From CAJBLF01 sp964504915 (lineage in GTDB: Bacteria > Patescibacteriota > Gracilibacteria > Absconditabacterales > Absconditicoccaceae): a stretch of DNA of 30,779 bases. Position 1 is the stretch's first letter; every line of letters begins with the position of its first letter. A program made the position numbers and the translations under genes. The stretch covers positions 1 through 30,779 of the forward strand of contig CAZDFH010000010.1 of NCBI GenBank assembly GCA_964504915.1, given 5' to 3'. This document shows positions 1 through 8,703 of the stretch, piece after piece. Under the pieces are notes generated by a model. The model was given only the letters and a program-made list of their open reading frames with translations, was not told the DNA's origin and did no database searches.

Positions 1-342
1 ATTACATTGTGTCTGGCCTGGGATGACACCGGAAAGTGAAAATGTTTGATAATCATATAATGAGCCACTGGTGGTATATTTTAGATTGATGGTATTGCTA
101 CTAGGTGCAAAATATATCTTGTATTGGTCTGCGTAGATGAGATTTCCACCTGAGTTTAAACCTTTGCTTCTGACTGCTGCATTCACGAATGCATTGATGG
201 AACCGTAGAGATTTTCTACACAGGTCTGTCCATAAATCGTGTCCTTATCTTTGATCTGAAACATATTTCTCATCGCAAAAAATACTACTGACAAAACGAG
301 TAGGACGAGAATGATTTCTATCATGGTGAAGGATTTTTTCAC
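1..342 (-). CDS. Type IV prepilin-like protein (3' end outside window)
   Basis: This is the first 114 residues of a pilin or pseudopilin; the reading frame is still open at base 1. The N-terminus is KKSFTMIEIILVLLVLSV: a short basic leader, the FTxxE prepilin-peptidase motif with Glu at mature position 5, and a hydrophobic alpha-1 helix. Residue -1 is Ser rather than the usual Gly. After processing and methylation the protein would be inserted in the membrane and assembled into a type IV pilus or a related filament. The start is taken as GTG at 342 because it directly follows an in-frame TAA and keeps the basic leader; ATG at 324 would remove it. The gene lies 146 nt downstream of dnaN on the same strand, with a repeat island between them. 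The prepilin class is secure; major versus minor pilin cannot be told. Confidence 0.75.
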   Translation of the reverse strand, partial: MKKSFTMIEIILVLLVLSVVFFAMRNMFQIKDKDTIYGQTCVENLYGSINAFVNAAVRSKGLNSGGNLIYADQYKIYFAPSSNTINLKYTTSGSLYDYQTFSLSGVIPGQTQCN

Positions 343-377
343 TTATATGCGTTAGTGACAATAAAATCTTCATGGCC

Positions 378-487
378 TCAAATGGTTACAAGGTAGTCAC
401 AAGGTAGTTACAAATTGCTGCCCTTAGAAAAAATAAATTAGCAATTTGAGACGAGTTGAAACTATTTGTGACAATTTGAAACGATTT
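378..487. repeat. Degenerate 10-11-nt-period repeat island with inverted arms
   Basis: The left arm has units such as GGTAGTCACAA and GGTAGTTACAA (period 11). The right arm has ATTTGAGACG, AGTTGAAACT, ATTTGTGACA and ATTTGAAACG at 444-483 (period 10). CAAATTGCT at 411-419 is exactly complementary to AGCAATTTG at 440-448, so the island can fold into an imperfect hairpin. It abuts the dnaN stop codon. It shares GTTACAAATTGCT and ACTATTTGTGAC with the island at 28425-28508. Confidence 0.8.
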
Positions 488-488
488 T

Positions 489-1622
489 TTAACTATTAAT
501 AAGTGGTCTGACGACATATCTATATGAAGTATCTTCTTTGTCCATCAAGATCATTGGCTTCTGGCTATCTACGACACTGTAGAGTAATTCACTTCATTTG
601 ATGATCCTAATAAAGTCAGTCAAATATTTTCCATTGACTCACAAGGTCACTGGTTCCCCTTCAATAATGGCTGGAATGATGGTGTTACCAGCTCCTTTGT
701 CTGTCTTTCCAGAAGAGATGATGATGCTATCTTTACTTGTCTCTATCTGAATATAGTTATTGATATCTCTTGTGAGGATGCCAATTTTCTTGATAGCTTT
801 CTCACATAAATTTTTGTCTACGAGTATGGTAGTATTAAATGTCTTTGGCATGATTTCCTCTCTGTCATAGTCAGGGAAATTTCCTTGAATGAGTAATGAT
901 GTGGCTAAAATCTTGATATCTTCTACGGCAATGGTAAACGCAATGAGATTCTCTGAATAATTAATCTGGACTTCATCACATTCTTTGCTCATAGCATATT
1001 CAGTGATCTTTTGCATATCGGTCATTGTGATCTTGGGTACGATAAGTGCAAATTCAGCGTTTTGAAGTGCTGATGCTGTCTTGTATTCAGCCAATCTAAA
1101 TGAATCTGTCCCTACGAAAAATAATTTATCTTCTTTGGCTTTGAGTAATACTCATGTCAGGACTGGGCTGAAATTCTTCTCTGTCACTGCATATTCTACT
1201 TTGCTAATTCCCTCAGCAAATGTCGGTGTATCCATAGTAATAGTATGATCCTTTGGTACTTCAGGTAATGCAACATATTCACTAGCAGCGATTCCATTGA
1301 TATCAAAGGTATCTTTGGCTGATTTTATAGTCAAGATTTGTGATTTCTGGTCTACGCTACATTCGAGATCTTTTTCTTCGATAGTTTTGATAAGGTCAGA
1401 AAGCATTTTTGCGTTGATGGTAATGGCTCATTCACTTTTTACGGTACATGGCATTTCGATCTCTACGTATTTCTCCATATCTGTCGCTCTGACAAGTAAG
1501 GTGTCGATGGAAGCTTTGAGATAAATATTTTGCAAGATAGGCAGTGTAGCATTTTTGGCTACGAATCTTGCTGCGATATCGATTACCTCGACAAACTTAG
1601 CTGTTTCAATAGAAATTTTCAT
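489..1622 (-). CDS. dnaN: DNA polymerase III beta subunit (sliding clamp)
   Basis: The 377-residue protein has normal clamp length, ends in TAA, and is read through four TGA codons as Gly (1428, 1152, 639, 594). Family landmarks are the N-terminal MKISIETAKFVEVI, ATLPILQNIYL, and NFSPVLTGVLL in which the invariant Gly after LT is the TGA at 1152-1154. VGTDSFRLAEY and a C-terminus ending YVVRPLINS match the region that binds client peptides. It forms a ring on DNA that tethers the replicative polymerase; its partner dnaE is at 22106-24934. It starts 29 nt after the uppS stop, so the two are probably co-transcribed. Identification is secure. Confidence 0.96.
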
Positions 1623-1651
1623 GGGTCCAATGGTTTATGGATTAAAAATTA

Positions 1652-2356
1652 TTATTTTCCAAAGTTGCGTAATTCGGCCATCTTATCAAATCGTTGTAAT
1701 GCTTCTTGAAAGTCCTCTACTTCAAATTCGGGACATTTTTTCGCTGTAAAATATAATTCTGCGTAACCGATTCGTCGTGACATCAATCCAGATGTTCTCG
1801 GAGCGAGGTCTCATTTTGTCCTGACTACCAATTCGATGTTGGGCAGGTCGCCGAGTTCCAATGCCGTACCCAGTTGTTCCTCCGTAACGTGATGAAAGTC
1901 AGTATTTTGGTCTGCGAGTTTCCTCAATCCTCTGATAATCTCATCTCTTCCTCCGTAGTTTACTCCAAAGATACAGTATCTGTCGGAATCACACTTCGTT
2001 TTGCTTTCCATATCTAGGAGGTAGGTTTTGAAGTCTACGGTTATGCCTTCGAGGTCACCGATTGCTCTAAAGTTTACCTTGTTGGCGATCAAGAACTCTT
2101 CCAATTCACTCCCAATGAGCTTATACATCGTCATCAAGAAATCAAATTCTTCCTTGGGTCTTTTCTTAGCATTTTCGGTGCTTAGTCCTCGCAAGGTAAA
2201 GACTTTGATATCTGTGTGTGTGAAGGTGTATTCTATGAGGTGAAGCCCCTTTTCGTAAGAGACCATATACGCTTCTGCGACGTCTTTGTCATTGGCTTTG
2301 GCTCGAGTTCTATTGCCGTCTGGTATTATGGCAACGTGTTTCGGGTAGTGCATCAT
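1652..2356 (-). CDS. uppS: Isoprenyl transferase (undecaprenyl diphosphate synthase family)
   Basis: The 234-residue cis-prenyltransferase would make the C55 lipid carrier used for peptidoglycan and surface glycans. The N-terminal HVAIIPDGNRTRAK holds the Asp-Gly-Asn diphosphate-binding site, although the family consensus DGNGRWA is altered. FTLRGLSTENAKKRPKEE, FGVNYGGRDEI and the C-terminal RTSGLMSRRIGYAELYF are family hallmarks. One TGA (1811-1813) falls in ELVVRTKGDLAPRTSG and must be sense, because the RTSG and AELYF motifs lie beyond it. Start: ATG 2356, or the adjacent in-frame ATG. It lies between prs and dnaN on the same strand. Its product would feed the sugar-phosphate transferase at 19684. 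Confidence 0.93.
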
Positions 2357-2458
2357 ATAATAAATTGTATAAAGAAAAATCTGTCAGTGAGACGATATAG
2401 ATTTGCTGGAAAGATTCAAGCAAAAGAAAAAGTAATGCAAAATCTTCCAATAACGTAA

Positions 2459-2481
2459 GAAAGCCCTATTACAGGACTTTC
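2459..2481 (-). terminator. Hairpin downstream of prs
   Basis: Read on the minus strand, GAAAGTCCT / AGGGCTTTC forms a 9-bp stem (one G-U pair) with a 5-nt loop, 25 nt after the prs stop. The following tract is only moderately T-rich, so termination may be partial and let transcription reach uppS. Confidence 0.55.
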
Positions 2482-2506
2482 TCGTTAAAAATGTGAAATT
2501 TCTAAT

Positions 2507-3469
2507 TTATGACCACAGGAAAAGTTTACTTATAGATCCTCCTGCTGTCATGTGTTCTTTTAATGCGTCTCCAAATAATGGAGCCGAAGAGATTATCTCT
2601 ATTTTTGGAGATATCTTCCTTGGCTGAATTGAGTCCAGGAGGTAGAATTTTGCGATGCCAGATTTTTCAATCTTTTCGTATGCATCACCCGACATAACAC
2701 CGTGTGACCCAAAACACGTCACGCTGGCTGCACCTTTCTCCAGCAAGATGTTCGCTGCTCCTGTGATTGTTTTTGCTGAGTCAATGATGTCGTCCAGCAT
2801 TACAATGTTTTTGTCCTCTACATCTCCCAACGGAGTGATTTTTTCTATTTGCCCTTTAAATTTGCTTTTGTAGCAGATGATGAGGGGGGCGTTCAGATAC
2901 TTGGCGTAAGATTCTGCTCTGCGGGCACCTCCAACATCGGCCGATGAAACAGCCAAATTTGGTAAGTCAAGTTTTTGAATCTGTGGAGCAAAAAATCGTG
3001 AGGCAAAGAGATGATCCACAGGAATATCGAAGAATCCCTGTATCTGATCAACGTGCAGATCCATCGCTATGACTTTGGAAATGCCGGCCGCTTCAATCAT
3101 TCTGGCGTTCACTTTTGCTGTGATTGGCACTCTTGGTTCATCCTTTCTGTCCTGCCTTGCTCCTCCGAAATATGGGATTACGGCAATAATCTCTTTTGCG
3201 GAAGCCCGTTTAGCAGCATCTGCGATTACAATGAGCTCATAAAGGTTTTCTCCCATGCCTTTTTCAAGGGTAGGATTGGTGGGTTGGACAATTACAACGG
3301 TTTCTCTCCGTATTGTGTGCGGAAATTTCGGTTTCCAGTCTCCATCACTGAAATTGGTGAATTCTAGTTCGGTAAATTTCACGCCACAATAGTCGGCGAT
3401 TTCTTGGGCTAATTTTTGGTTAGCTCTGCCTGATGTTATCACCAGGTTCTTTTTCCATGTGTTTTCCAT
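2507..3469 (-). CDS. prs: Ribose-phosphate pyrophosphokinase (PRPP synthetase)
   Basis: The 320-residue enzyme makes PRPP from ribose 5-phosphate and ATP for nucleotide synthesis and salvage. Recognisable parts are FSDGDWKPKF, YFGGARQDRKDEPRVPITAK, MDLHVDQIQGFFDIPVDHL, and the PRPP loop VMLDDIIDSAKTITGAA near residues 220-236. It is the only sizeable gene here without a single TGA: all of its roughly 22 glycines use GGN. It has its own sigma70-like promoter and a downstream hairpin, so it looks like a separate unit. The absence of TGA may mean later acquisition or strong codon selection; I cannot tell which. Confidence 0.95.
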   Translation of the reverse strand: MENTWKKNLVITSGRANQKLAQEIADYCGVKFTELEFTNFSDGDWKPKFPHTIRRETVVIVQPTNPTLEKGMGENLYELIVIADAAKRASAKEIIAVIPYFGGARQDRKDEPRVPITAKVNARMIEAAGISKVIAMDLHVDQIQGFFDIPVDHLFASRFFAPQIQKLDLPNLAVSSADVGGARRAESYAKYLNAPLIICYKSKFKGQIEKITPLGDVEDKNIVMLDDIIDSAKTITGAANILLEKGAASVTCFGSHGVMSGDAYEKIEKSGIAKFYLLDSIQPRKISPKIEIISSAPLFGDALKEHMTAGGSISKLFLWS

Positions 3470-3533
3470 TTGTTCTGAAATTTATTAGTATTAGGGTTTA
3501 CTTGATTGTTTTAGTTATTTATTTACGACAAAA

Positions 3534-3561
3534 TCTATACTCATATTTCTATATAAGTCAA
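3534..3561 (-). promoter_or_regulatory. Sigma70-like promoter of prs
   Basis: On the minus strand: TTGACT (3561-3556), a 16-nt spacer, then TATAGA (3539-3534). The prs ATG follows after a leader of about 60 nt. Confidence 0.6.
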
Positions 3562-3578
3562 TCCGTATTTCTCTTTTT

Positions 3579-5042
3579 TTATATTATTTCTCCATACAAC
3601 TTAAATGGCACTCCTCTAGTAATTTTCACTTGGACGAAATCGCCTGGGCTTGCTTTCCCTTTGACTATAATTTGTTTCATGTTTTCTGTGTATCCTAGAA
3701 GGAAGTCTGTCCCTACCTCGTTAATCAAGACGTTGTGAGTGGATCAGATTTCTTTTTTGTTATTCGCAAGAGATATTCTTTTCAATAGTTCATTCAGTTT
3801 ATCTCGTCTGGCGTGTTTTATCTTGTATGGGATCTCATCGGGTAAATGTTTATCGGCATAGGTTCCTGGTCTAGGAGAATAGATACCTATATATATCATA
3901 TCAAATTTGCCATGGCGGACGAGCTTCAACGTATCAGTGAAATCTTTCTCTGTTTCTCCTGGGAATCAGACAATGATGTCTGTCGTGATACTGATCTTTC
4001 TTGGCAGGGCTTGGATATCGTCAATGAATTTCCGTGCTTGCTTGGCCGTATATCATCTATGCATGGCTTTGAGCACTTTATCGGAGCCGGACTGGAATGG
4101 GATATGAATATGCGGACATAATTTTTCTTCAGTAGCGTGAAGTTGTAACAATTCCTTAGAATAAAAAGTCGGGTACGGTGAAGTGTATCTCAACCGACGA
4201 AGACCTTTCAGTTTGAGTATTTTTTTTACCAACAACACAAAATCTGGGTGTTTATTCACGATCTGTCAGATCAACACGATCTCCTCTGCTCCACGTTCTA
4301 GCTGTTTCTTGGCTTCTTCGACTATCTGCTCTACGGGGAAATTTTTCTCCAATCATCTGGCGTAGGGAACGATACAGTAGGAACAAAATTGATTGCATCA
4401 GGTAGAGATCGGCACATACGCCGTCTTGCTATGTGTGGTATTCATTGACGTATTTTGCGTAGGTAGGATTTTCTCATATTCATTGATGAGTTCTTTATCG
4501 TATGTTATCTTGTATCACAATCTTTGTAACATTAAAGGTAGGAATCCAGTATCGTCGATTCTTCGCATGAGCTCTAGGTTTTTCTGCTTCTGGAGAATAT
4601 TGTGAAACATGGGATTAAAAGCATTGTTGATTCAAATGGGGGTTGAGGATTGAAGTCCGCCTTGCGGACTGTGGAGGGTTGAGAGTTTGTTTATCTCCTC
4701 AGTAGTTATTCCTATTATTTCTGGATTTTTGCCTTTTATTGATCCTAAGAAGTTTCCAACTCTCAACTTCTCAACACCTCAACGTCTCAACTTTCCATTT
4801 CTGAGGTTATGCTGTATCATGCAACCAGTAATTCGAATTTTTTGCGTCCTTTTGAGCTCTCTCAGCTTGCCCGTGATCTTGTCTTCAGATTTTTGTCTGA
4901 CAGAACAGGTGTCGAAGATAACGATATCAGCTTCAGTGATTTTGTCTGTATAAGAAAATCAGCAATTAATCAATACTGCTTTGATTCTCGCACTATCTGC
5001 GTAATTCATCTGACATCAAAATATCAATATGTGAAATTTCAT
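3579..5042 (-). CDS. miaB: tRNA-2-methylthio-N6-dimethylallyladenosine synthase (MiaB family)
   Basis: The 487-residue radical-SAM methylthiotransferase modifies A37 of tRNAs reading UNN codons. The N-terminal domain has GCQMNYADSARI, DTCSVRQKSEDK and ITGCM, giving cluster cysteines 10, 46 and 74. The radical-SAM CxxxCxxC is STGCNQFCSYCIVPYARG (Cys216, 220, 223). IPFQSGSDKVLKAMHRGY, DIIVGFPGETEKDF and a C-terminal TRAM-like segment follow. Eleven TGA codons are read as Gly, including those in GCQMN, TGC, ARG and VGFPGE. Two insertions stand out: residues about 84-135 are partly encoded by a TTGA-rich repeat island, and residues about 140-200 between that island and the SAM domain do not match the usual MiaB layout. 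MiaB rather than MtaB is favoured by the GCQMN motif. Confidence 0.93.
4638..4796. repeat. Repeat island inside the miaB reading frame
   Basis: At 4757-4791 four plus-strand units (CAACTCT, CAACTTCT, CAACACCT, CAACGTCT) recur every 7-8 nt. A complementary arm at 4638-4690 has GGTTGAGGATTGA and GGAGGGTTGAGAG around a perfect palindrome AGTCCGC-CTT-GCGGACT (4654-4670). All of it stays open in the miaB frame, with TGA supplying glycine at one repeat junction (RRGGV). Confidence 0.75.
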
Positions 5043-5062
5043 GGTAGAGCTATATGGGCAAA

Positions 5063-5160
5063 TAAATTTCCAAATTTACGAATTATTCCGAATTATTCCG
5101 AATTATTCCAAAATAATTTTAGAATTTTAAAATGTTCAAATTCACGAATAACTATTTCCT
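5063..5160. repeat. 10-nt-period repeat island upstream of miaB
   Basis: AATTATTCCG occurs three times in tandem at 5081-5110 (last base A in the third copy), followed by AT-rich, partly self-complementary DNA. The 19-mer at 5071-5089 (CAAATTTACGAATTATTCC) occurs inverted at 29041-29059, and GAATTTTAAAAT and TTCAAATTCAC recur directly in that island. It lies between divergent genes, so any promoters for miaB and the gene at 5265 lie in or beside it. Confidence 0.8.
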
Positions 5161-5264
5161 CTTTTGATTCAATAAAAGTTTGTGGAAAAAAGGTTGTAAT
5201 TTCTGAGCAATTGTTTATCAACGCCACCACTGAAAATAAAAAAGTAAAATAAAAGAACTTAATC

Positions 5265-5513
5265 ATGACGAAACAAGATTCTCCAGGTTCTCTAGTTTCT
5301 CGCAGAAAAATCAAAGCTGCTTTGGCTTTCCATGGCGTTTTACATCACTGTAAAAATGTTGTTGAGCCAAAAGGCAAGGTTTTCGTTGAGAAGCAGAAAG
5401 AGGTTAAGAATGGGTACATTTCGACTCAATATACTGTTCGTCAAATAACTGAGGATGGAGTTGAGATTATTGCCGTATCTGGCAATAGTCAGTTCGAAAT
5501 GTTACTTCATTGA
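5265..5513 (+). CDS. Small protein of unknown function, apparently ending at TGA
   Basis: The 82-residue basic protein begins MTKQDSPGSLVSRRK and ends NSQFEMLLH. It has no membrane segment or family motif that I recognise. It is the only gene-like frame here whose plausible end is TGA: ten bases after it comes a good rho-independent terminator. Under code 25 the frame would run on to TAG at 6030-6032, giving 255 residues. The added part would be read out of frame over the following EEP gene, as T-rich hydrophobic text, which is not credible. Its six internal glycines all use GGN. Either the gene came from a standard-code donor and keeps a TGA stop, or it is not translated. It is a plausible gene but not a proven one. 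Confidence 0.5.
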   Translation: MTKQDSPGSLVSRRKIKAALAFHGVLHHCKNVVEPKGKVFVEKQKEVKNGYISTQYTVRQITEDGVEIIAVSGNSQFEMLLH

Positions 5514-5525
5514 TTTTGTTTTCCC

Positions 5526-5554
5526 GCCGGTGTTTTTCTGCCGGCATTTTTTTT
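5526..5554 (+). terminator. Rho-independent terminator after the 5265 gene
   Basis: GCCGG (5526-5530) pairs with CCGGC (5541-5545), extendable by two G-U pairs, and is followed by a run of eight T at 5547-5554. It starts 12 nt after the TGA at 5511-5513. Confidence 0.75.
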
Positions 5555-5614
5555 ATTTGCAAAGGTATTCCTAAATCTTACATTATATATGTTACTTTAT
5601 TTTTTCTTATTTGG

Positions 5615-6613
5615 ATGTGATACGTCATTAGTTCTTTTGTGGTTATTCTTGTTTCCTGATTTGCTCATTTTTTTCCCCGCTATTATATTTCTGAGTTGGT
5701 ACTTAGCTTTTCTCCTTATATTATTGTGATCCTTTTCGTCGGATTGTCTTTTTCTATTGTTACGGTGAGGAAGTATTTGCGTACCAAAAGAGCTGGTAAT
5801 GTGTTCCCTCGTTGGCAAGGATTTGCTGGGCTACTGGCCGTATTCTTTGGTATCTTATTTCTCCTCTACTCCTCTCAGTTTACGCATTTTTATATGAATA
5901 AGCAGATTCCGGTCACTCCTCAGACTGGTGATCTCAAAGTCTTATTTGCCAATATCCACAAAGATAATACAGACTATACGTGAATACAACAGCTTATCCG
6001 TGCGAAAAATCCAGATATGTTGATGTTTGTAGAGTTTGCAGATCATCATTACGAGCATCTCAAAGCATTTCTTCAACAAAATTATCCCTATACTAATACA
6101 ACGACTTGGTCTAAAACCTTTGTCGGTAGTACCGTCTTTAGTAAATATAAGATAGAAAATCGAGCTGATGATTTCCAGCAAGGAATGCGAAGATATGGGT
6201 ATTTCTCTGTGTCTTTTGGGTGAAAAGACTATTACTTCTACCTCGTCCATACGAGTTCTCCTGATTCTTATGCTCATTTTGTCATGAGAAATGAACAACT
6301 TACTACCTTTGATCAAGATTTCGCCTTACATGAACAAACAAGATCTCAAGATAAAGTAGTTGTCGTCTGAGATTTTAATCTCACTCCCCGATCTGCCTAT
6401 TATACTGATATGAAACAGGTGTTTTCTGGGAAACTAACCAATGCTACACAACAATTTCCCGTGCTGTTTACGCGAAGGTTATTCGCTTTGCCCTTTTTAC
6501 AGGCACATATTGATCATGTACGAATAAGCTCTGGCGTGAAGTTGGATGGGCTAGAAAGTGTAATATTGCCAGGATCGGATCATAAAGGATACTTATTTAG
6601 TATCAAGAAGTAA
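5615..6613 (+). CDS. Membrane-anchored endonuclease/exonuclease/phosphatase (EEP) family protein
   Basis: The 332-residue protein has three predicted membrane segments in its first ~85 residues (SSFVVILVSGFAHF, YIIVILFVGLSFSIV, FAGLLAVFFGILFLLY), then a soluble EEP domain. Catalytic landmarks are VLFANIHKDN, the metal-binding Glu in MLMFVEFADHH, GDFNLTP, HIDHVRI and the C-terminal SDHKGYLF. Five TGAs are read as Gly, including the Gly of GDFN (6368-6370). I chose ATG 5615 (M-TGA-Y) because it adds the first membrane helix; a standard reading would start later, at TTG 5696. The layout resembles YafD-like EEP proteins, which act on phosphodiester or phospholipid substrates; the substrate here is unknown. 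The TAA stop is the first unit of a heptad repeat island. Confidence 0.85.
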
Positions 6614-6670
6614 GACATAAGACATAAGACGTAAGACGTGGGTCTTGATACTTATGTCTTGATACTTGAT
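6611..6670. repeat. Heptad repeat island overlapping the EEP stop codon
   Basis: TAAGACA, TAAGACA, TAAGACG, TAAGACG run at 6611-6638; the first TAA is the stop codon of the EEP gene. The second arm at 6643-6670 is TCTTGAT, ACTTATG, TCTTGAT, ACTTGAT, complementary in character to the first arm and to the last codons of the gene. Confidence 0.85.
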
Positions 6671-6684
6671 TCTCTCAAGAAAAT

Positions 6685-6712
6685 TTGCATTTCTGGCAAA
6701 AAACGCTATAAT
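6685..6712 (+). promoter_or_regulatory. Sigma70-like promoter of the TIM-barrel gene
   Basis: TTGCAT (6685-6690), a 16-nt spacer and a perfect TATAAT (6707-6712), 34 nt before the ATG at 6747. Confidence 0.7.
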
Positions 6713-6746
6713 TACTCAGTAGTTTATTATCTAAACATACCGCCTA

Positions 6747-7616
6747 ATGCCAACAAAAAAAGACAAAAATGACATTTCAGCAGATTTTGCACCAGCAAAC
6801 AAGGACTTCTTCTTTGCTATGGACGATGGCTCTGGAGTCAAAAAAGAGATTCCTACGGCTCCTGCATTCCTTTTTAGCTCTGACTCTTTGTCAGGATATG
6901 GCTTGGATCTTATTTTCGAGCTTGTAAAAGAAGCGGGATTTGATGGATTGGATATCGCTTTATGGAAAAACTTCGATGCTTGGAATGTCGATTACGTGAA
7001 GAAGCTTATCGTCAAACACGATCTTCCTGTGAAGGTGATTCAGGTTTCTGGTAATGTAAATGAGAAAGAGATGACAAAGGCTTTGGATCTTTGCTATGCA
7101 CTTGGTGCTGATACTATCGCTATCAATGCTCCCAAGATGTTTAATTTCAAGGCATTTAGTTATGTCGTAGATAATCTTCCTCGCTGGAAAAAAGATAATA
7201 AGAGTATCCACTTCACGATTATCAATCCAGAAGATTCCAATATTTTTGCTTTGCCTATCCCTAAATATCGTTTCAGTAATATCGTAGAGATCATTAAGAA
7301 ATATCTATGCTATGTCGGATTGGATATTTCCAATATGGATTCCAATGCGTTTGAAAATGACTTTATGAGAAAGATCAAGGATTTCCTTCCTTACGTCGCT
7401 ATCTTCTATATGTCCGACAAGAGTAGAATCGGAGAAGATCATATTCTTCCGGGTGATGGAGTATTGAAATTAGATCTCCTCATGGGAAAACTCAAAGATT
7501 TCTGATTTAACCGCTATATTTCTACCAAATTAAAAATCTCCAAAACAGATTTGGCTGATGTAGATAAGGTGAGACTTATTCTTAAGAAAGCAAGAAAATA
7601 TTATACTGAAAACTAG
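6747..7616 (+). CDS. Sugar-phosphate isomerase/epimerase-like TIM-barrel protein
   Basis: The 289-residue protein ends in TAG and is read through one TGA (7503-7505) near its C-terminus. After a variable ~45-residue N-terminus it has the fold pattern of the xylose-isomerase-like / AP-endonuclease-2 superfamily: LIFELVKEAGFDGLDIAL, VKVIQVSGN, ALDLCYALGADTIAI, HFTIINPE, VGLDISN, VAIFYMSDK and HILPGDGVLKLDLLM. In this superfamily His, Glu and Asp residues bind divalent metals; HILPGDG near residue 233 is typical of the last metal site. The substrate is unknown. It has a strong promoter of its own and a terminator at 7691, so it is probably monocistronic. Confidence 0.75.
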
Positions 7617-7619
7617 CCA

Positions 7620-7681
7620 GGAGTTGGGAGCTCGGAGCTTGTAGTTACAATTTCTAAGTTCTAAGTTCTAAGTTCTCCAAA
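7620..7681. repeat. Heptad repeat island after the TIM-barrel gene
   Basis: The left arm is GGAGTTG, GGAGCTC, GGAGCTT, GTAGTTA (7620-7647); the right arm is CTAAGTT three times and CTCCAAA (7654-7681). The arms are roughly complementary (GGAG and CTCC at the ends). It begins 4 nt after the TAG stop. Confidence 0.85.
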
Positions 7682-7690
7682 CTAAAACAT

Positions 7691-7715
7691 GCTCAGTGCA
7701 AACTGGGCTTTTTTT
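7691..7715 (+). terminator. Rho-independent terminator
   Basis: GCTCAGT (7691-7697) pairs with ACTGGGC (7702-7708) around a GCAA tetraloop, followed by T7. It ends the unit 6747-7616 and lies 15 nt past the stop of the convergent SDR gene. The T-run supports the plus direction only. Confidence 0.8.
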
Positions 7716-7730
7716 GTAACGATTACCGTC

Positions 7731-8663
7731 TTATTTCTTGTTCCATTCTATGAGATATCTTCTTTTTGCGTAGTTTACTCATTGTGTCATGGGAATATTT
7801 TTTATCATTTCATTCCTCTCGATTATTTTCTCATTGGATGCGTCGTATATGCCATAGGTATCAAAGCCGATGGTATGTCATGTAAACATGCTACCTGTAA
7901 GCTGGTCTAGACTGTTGTTGATGAGCACATCAATCGTAGAGAATAAGTCATCTTTTGTTAATAGTTGCCCATTATCACTCACTATGGAGGCAAAATTTTT
8001 CTCCATTTCCGTGCGTGACAGTGCTCTGTGGTCTGCCCTATCTTGTATGACTTTATCTACCGTGGGTCATGCTATCGGTCCAGGGCAGAGATAATTTATC
8101 TTTATTCCATTATTTTTATATTCGGGAGCAATAGATTCTACAAAATTTTTGAGCCCAGCTTTGGTGAGTGCATATATTGATCTGTAGGGATATGGATATA
8201 GTCCAGCTGTAGATCCTATAGTAATCAGATTACATGGAGATTCCGTTTTCAAGAGCTCTGTAATAATCTTTTGTGTAAACATGACTGTTCAGGTAAGATT
8301 AGTGTTTATAATGTTTGTTATCTCTTCCTCTTGAAGTGTATCTAAACGCTGTGGATTGCCTATGATAGCTGCATTATTAATTATAAGATCTGGTGTCCCA
8401 TGTATATCGATAGCTTCATTGATAGCAGTATCTATTTGACTACTCTTTGTGATATCACATGTATGTGTAGTGTGATTTTCGGGATATTGTTGGTTAAGTT
8501 CATCTAGTACCTTGCATAAAGTTTCCTTATTTCTTCCCATCAAGCACAAAACATATCCTGCCTTCGCAAGATGTTTTGCAATATCTGGTCATAAATCGCC
8601 TGTGGCTCATGTCAGCATGGCTATTTTATGAGTATGAGTCTCTTGCATAGGTTTGGAAGACAT
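7731..8663 (-). CDS. Short-chain dehydrogenase/reductase (SDR)
   Basis: The 310-residue NAD(P)-dependent oxidoreductase is read through six TGAs as Gly. The Rossmann motif is LTGATGDLG (residues 17-25), with two of its glycines encoded by TGA. LIINNAAIIG is the NNAG motif, GSTAGLYPYPYRSIYALTKAG carries the catalytic Ser, Tyr and Lys, and YLCPGPIAG follows. About 60 residues beyond the usual SDR core have no match I know. The gene starts 40 nt after the MaoC-like gene on the same strand, so the pair is probably an operon. Reductase next to hydratase suggests acyl-chain or beta-hydroxyacyl chemistry, which is inference; the substrate is not evident. Confidence 0.88.
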
Positions 8664-8703
8664 TTCAGTTCTCTGTATTACTTCTAAAAGATATCTTAGA
8701 TGA

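Noticed and set aside
4654..4670. Perfect palindrome as a transcription terminator.
   Set aside because: It lies inside the open miaB frame and has no T-run on either strand; it is treated as part of the in-frame repeat island.
4638..4796. Insertion sequence or transposon remnant in miaB.
   Set aside because: No transposase piece, terminal inverted repeats of IS type or target duplication is visible; the segment is under 160 nt.
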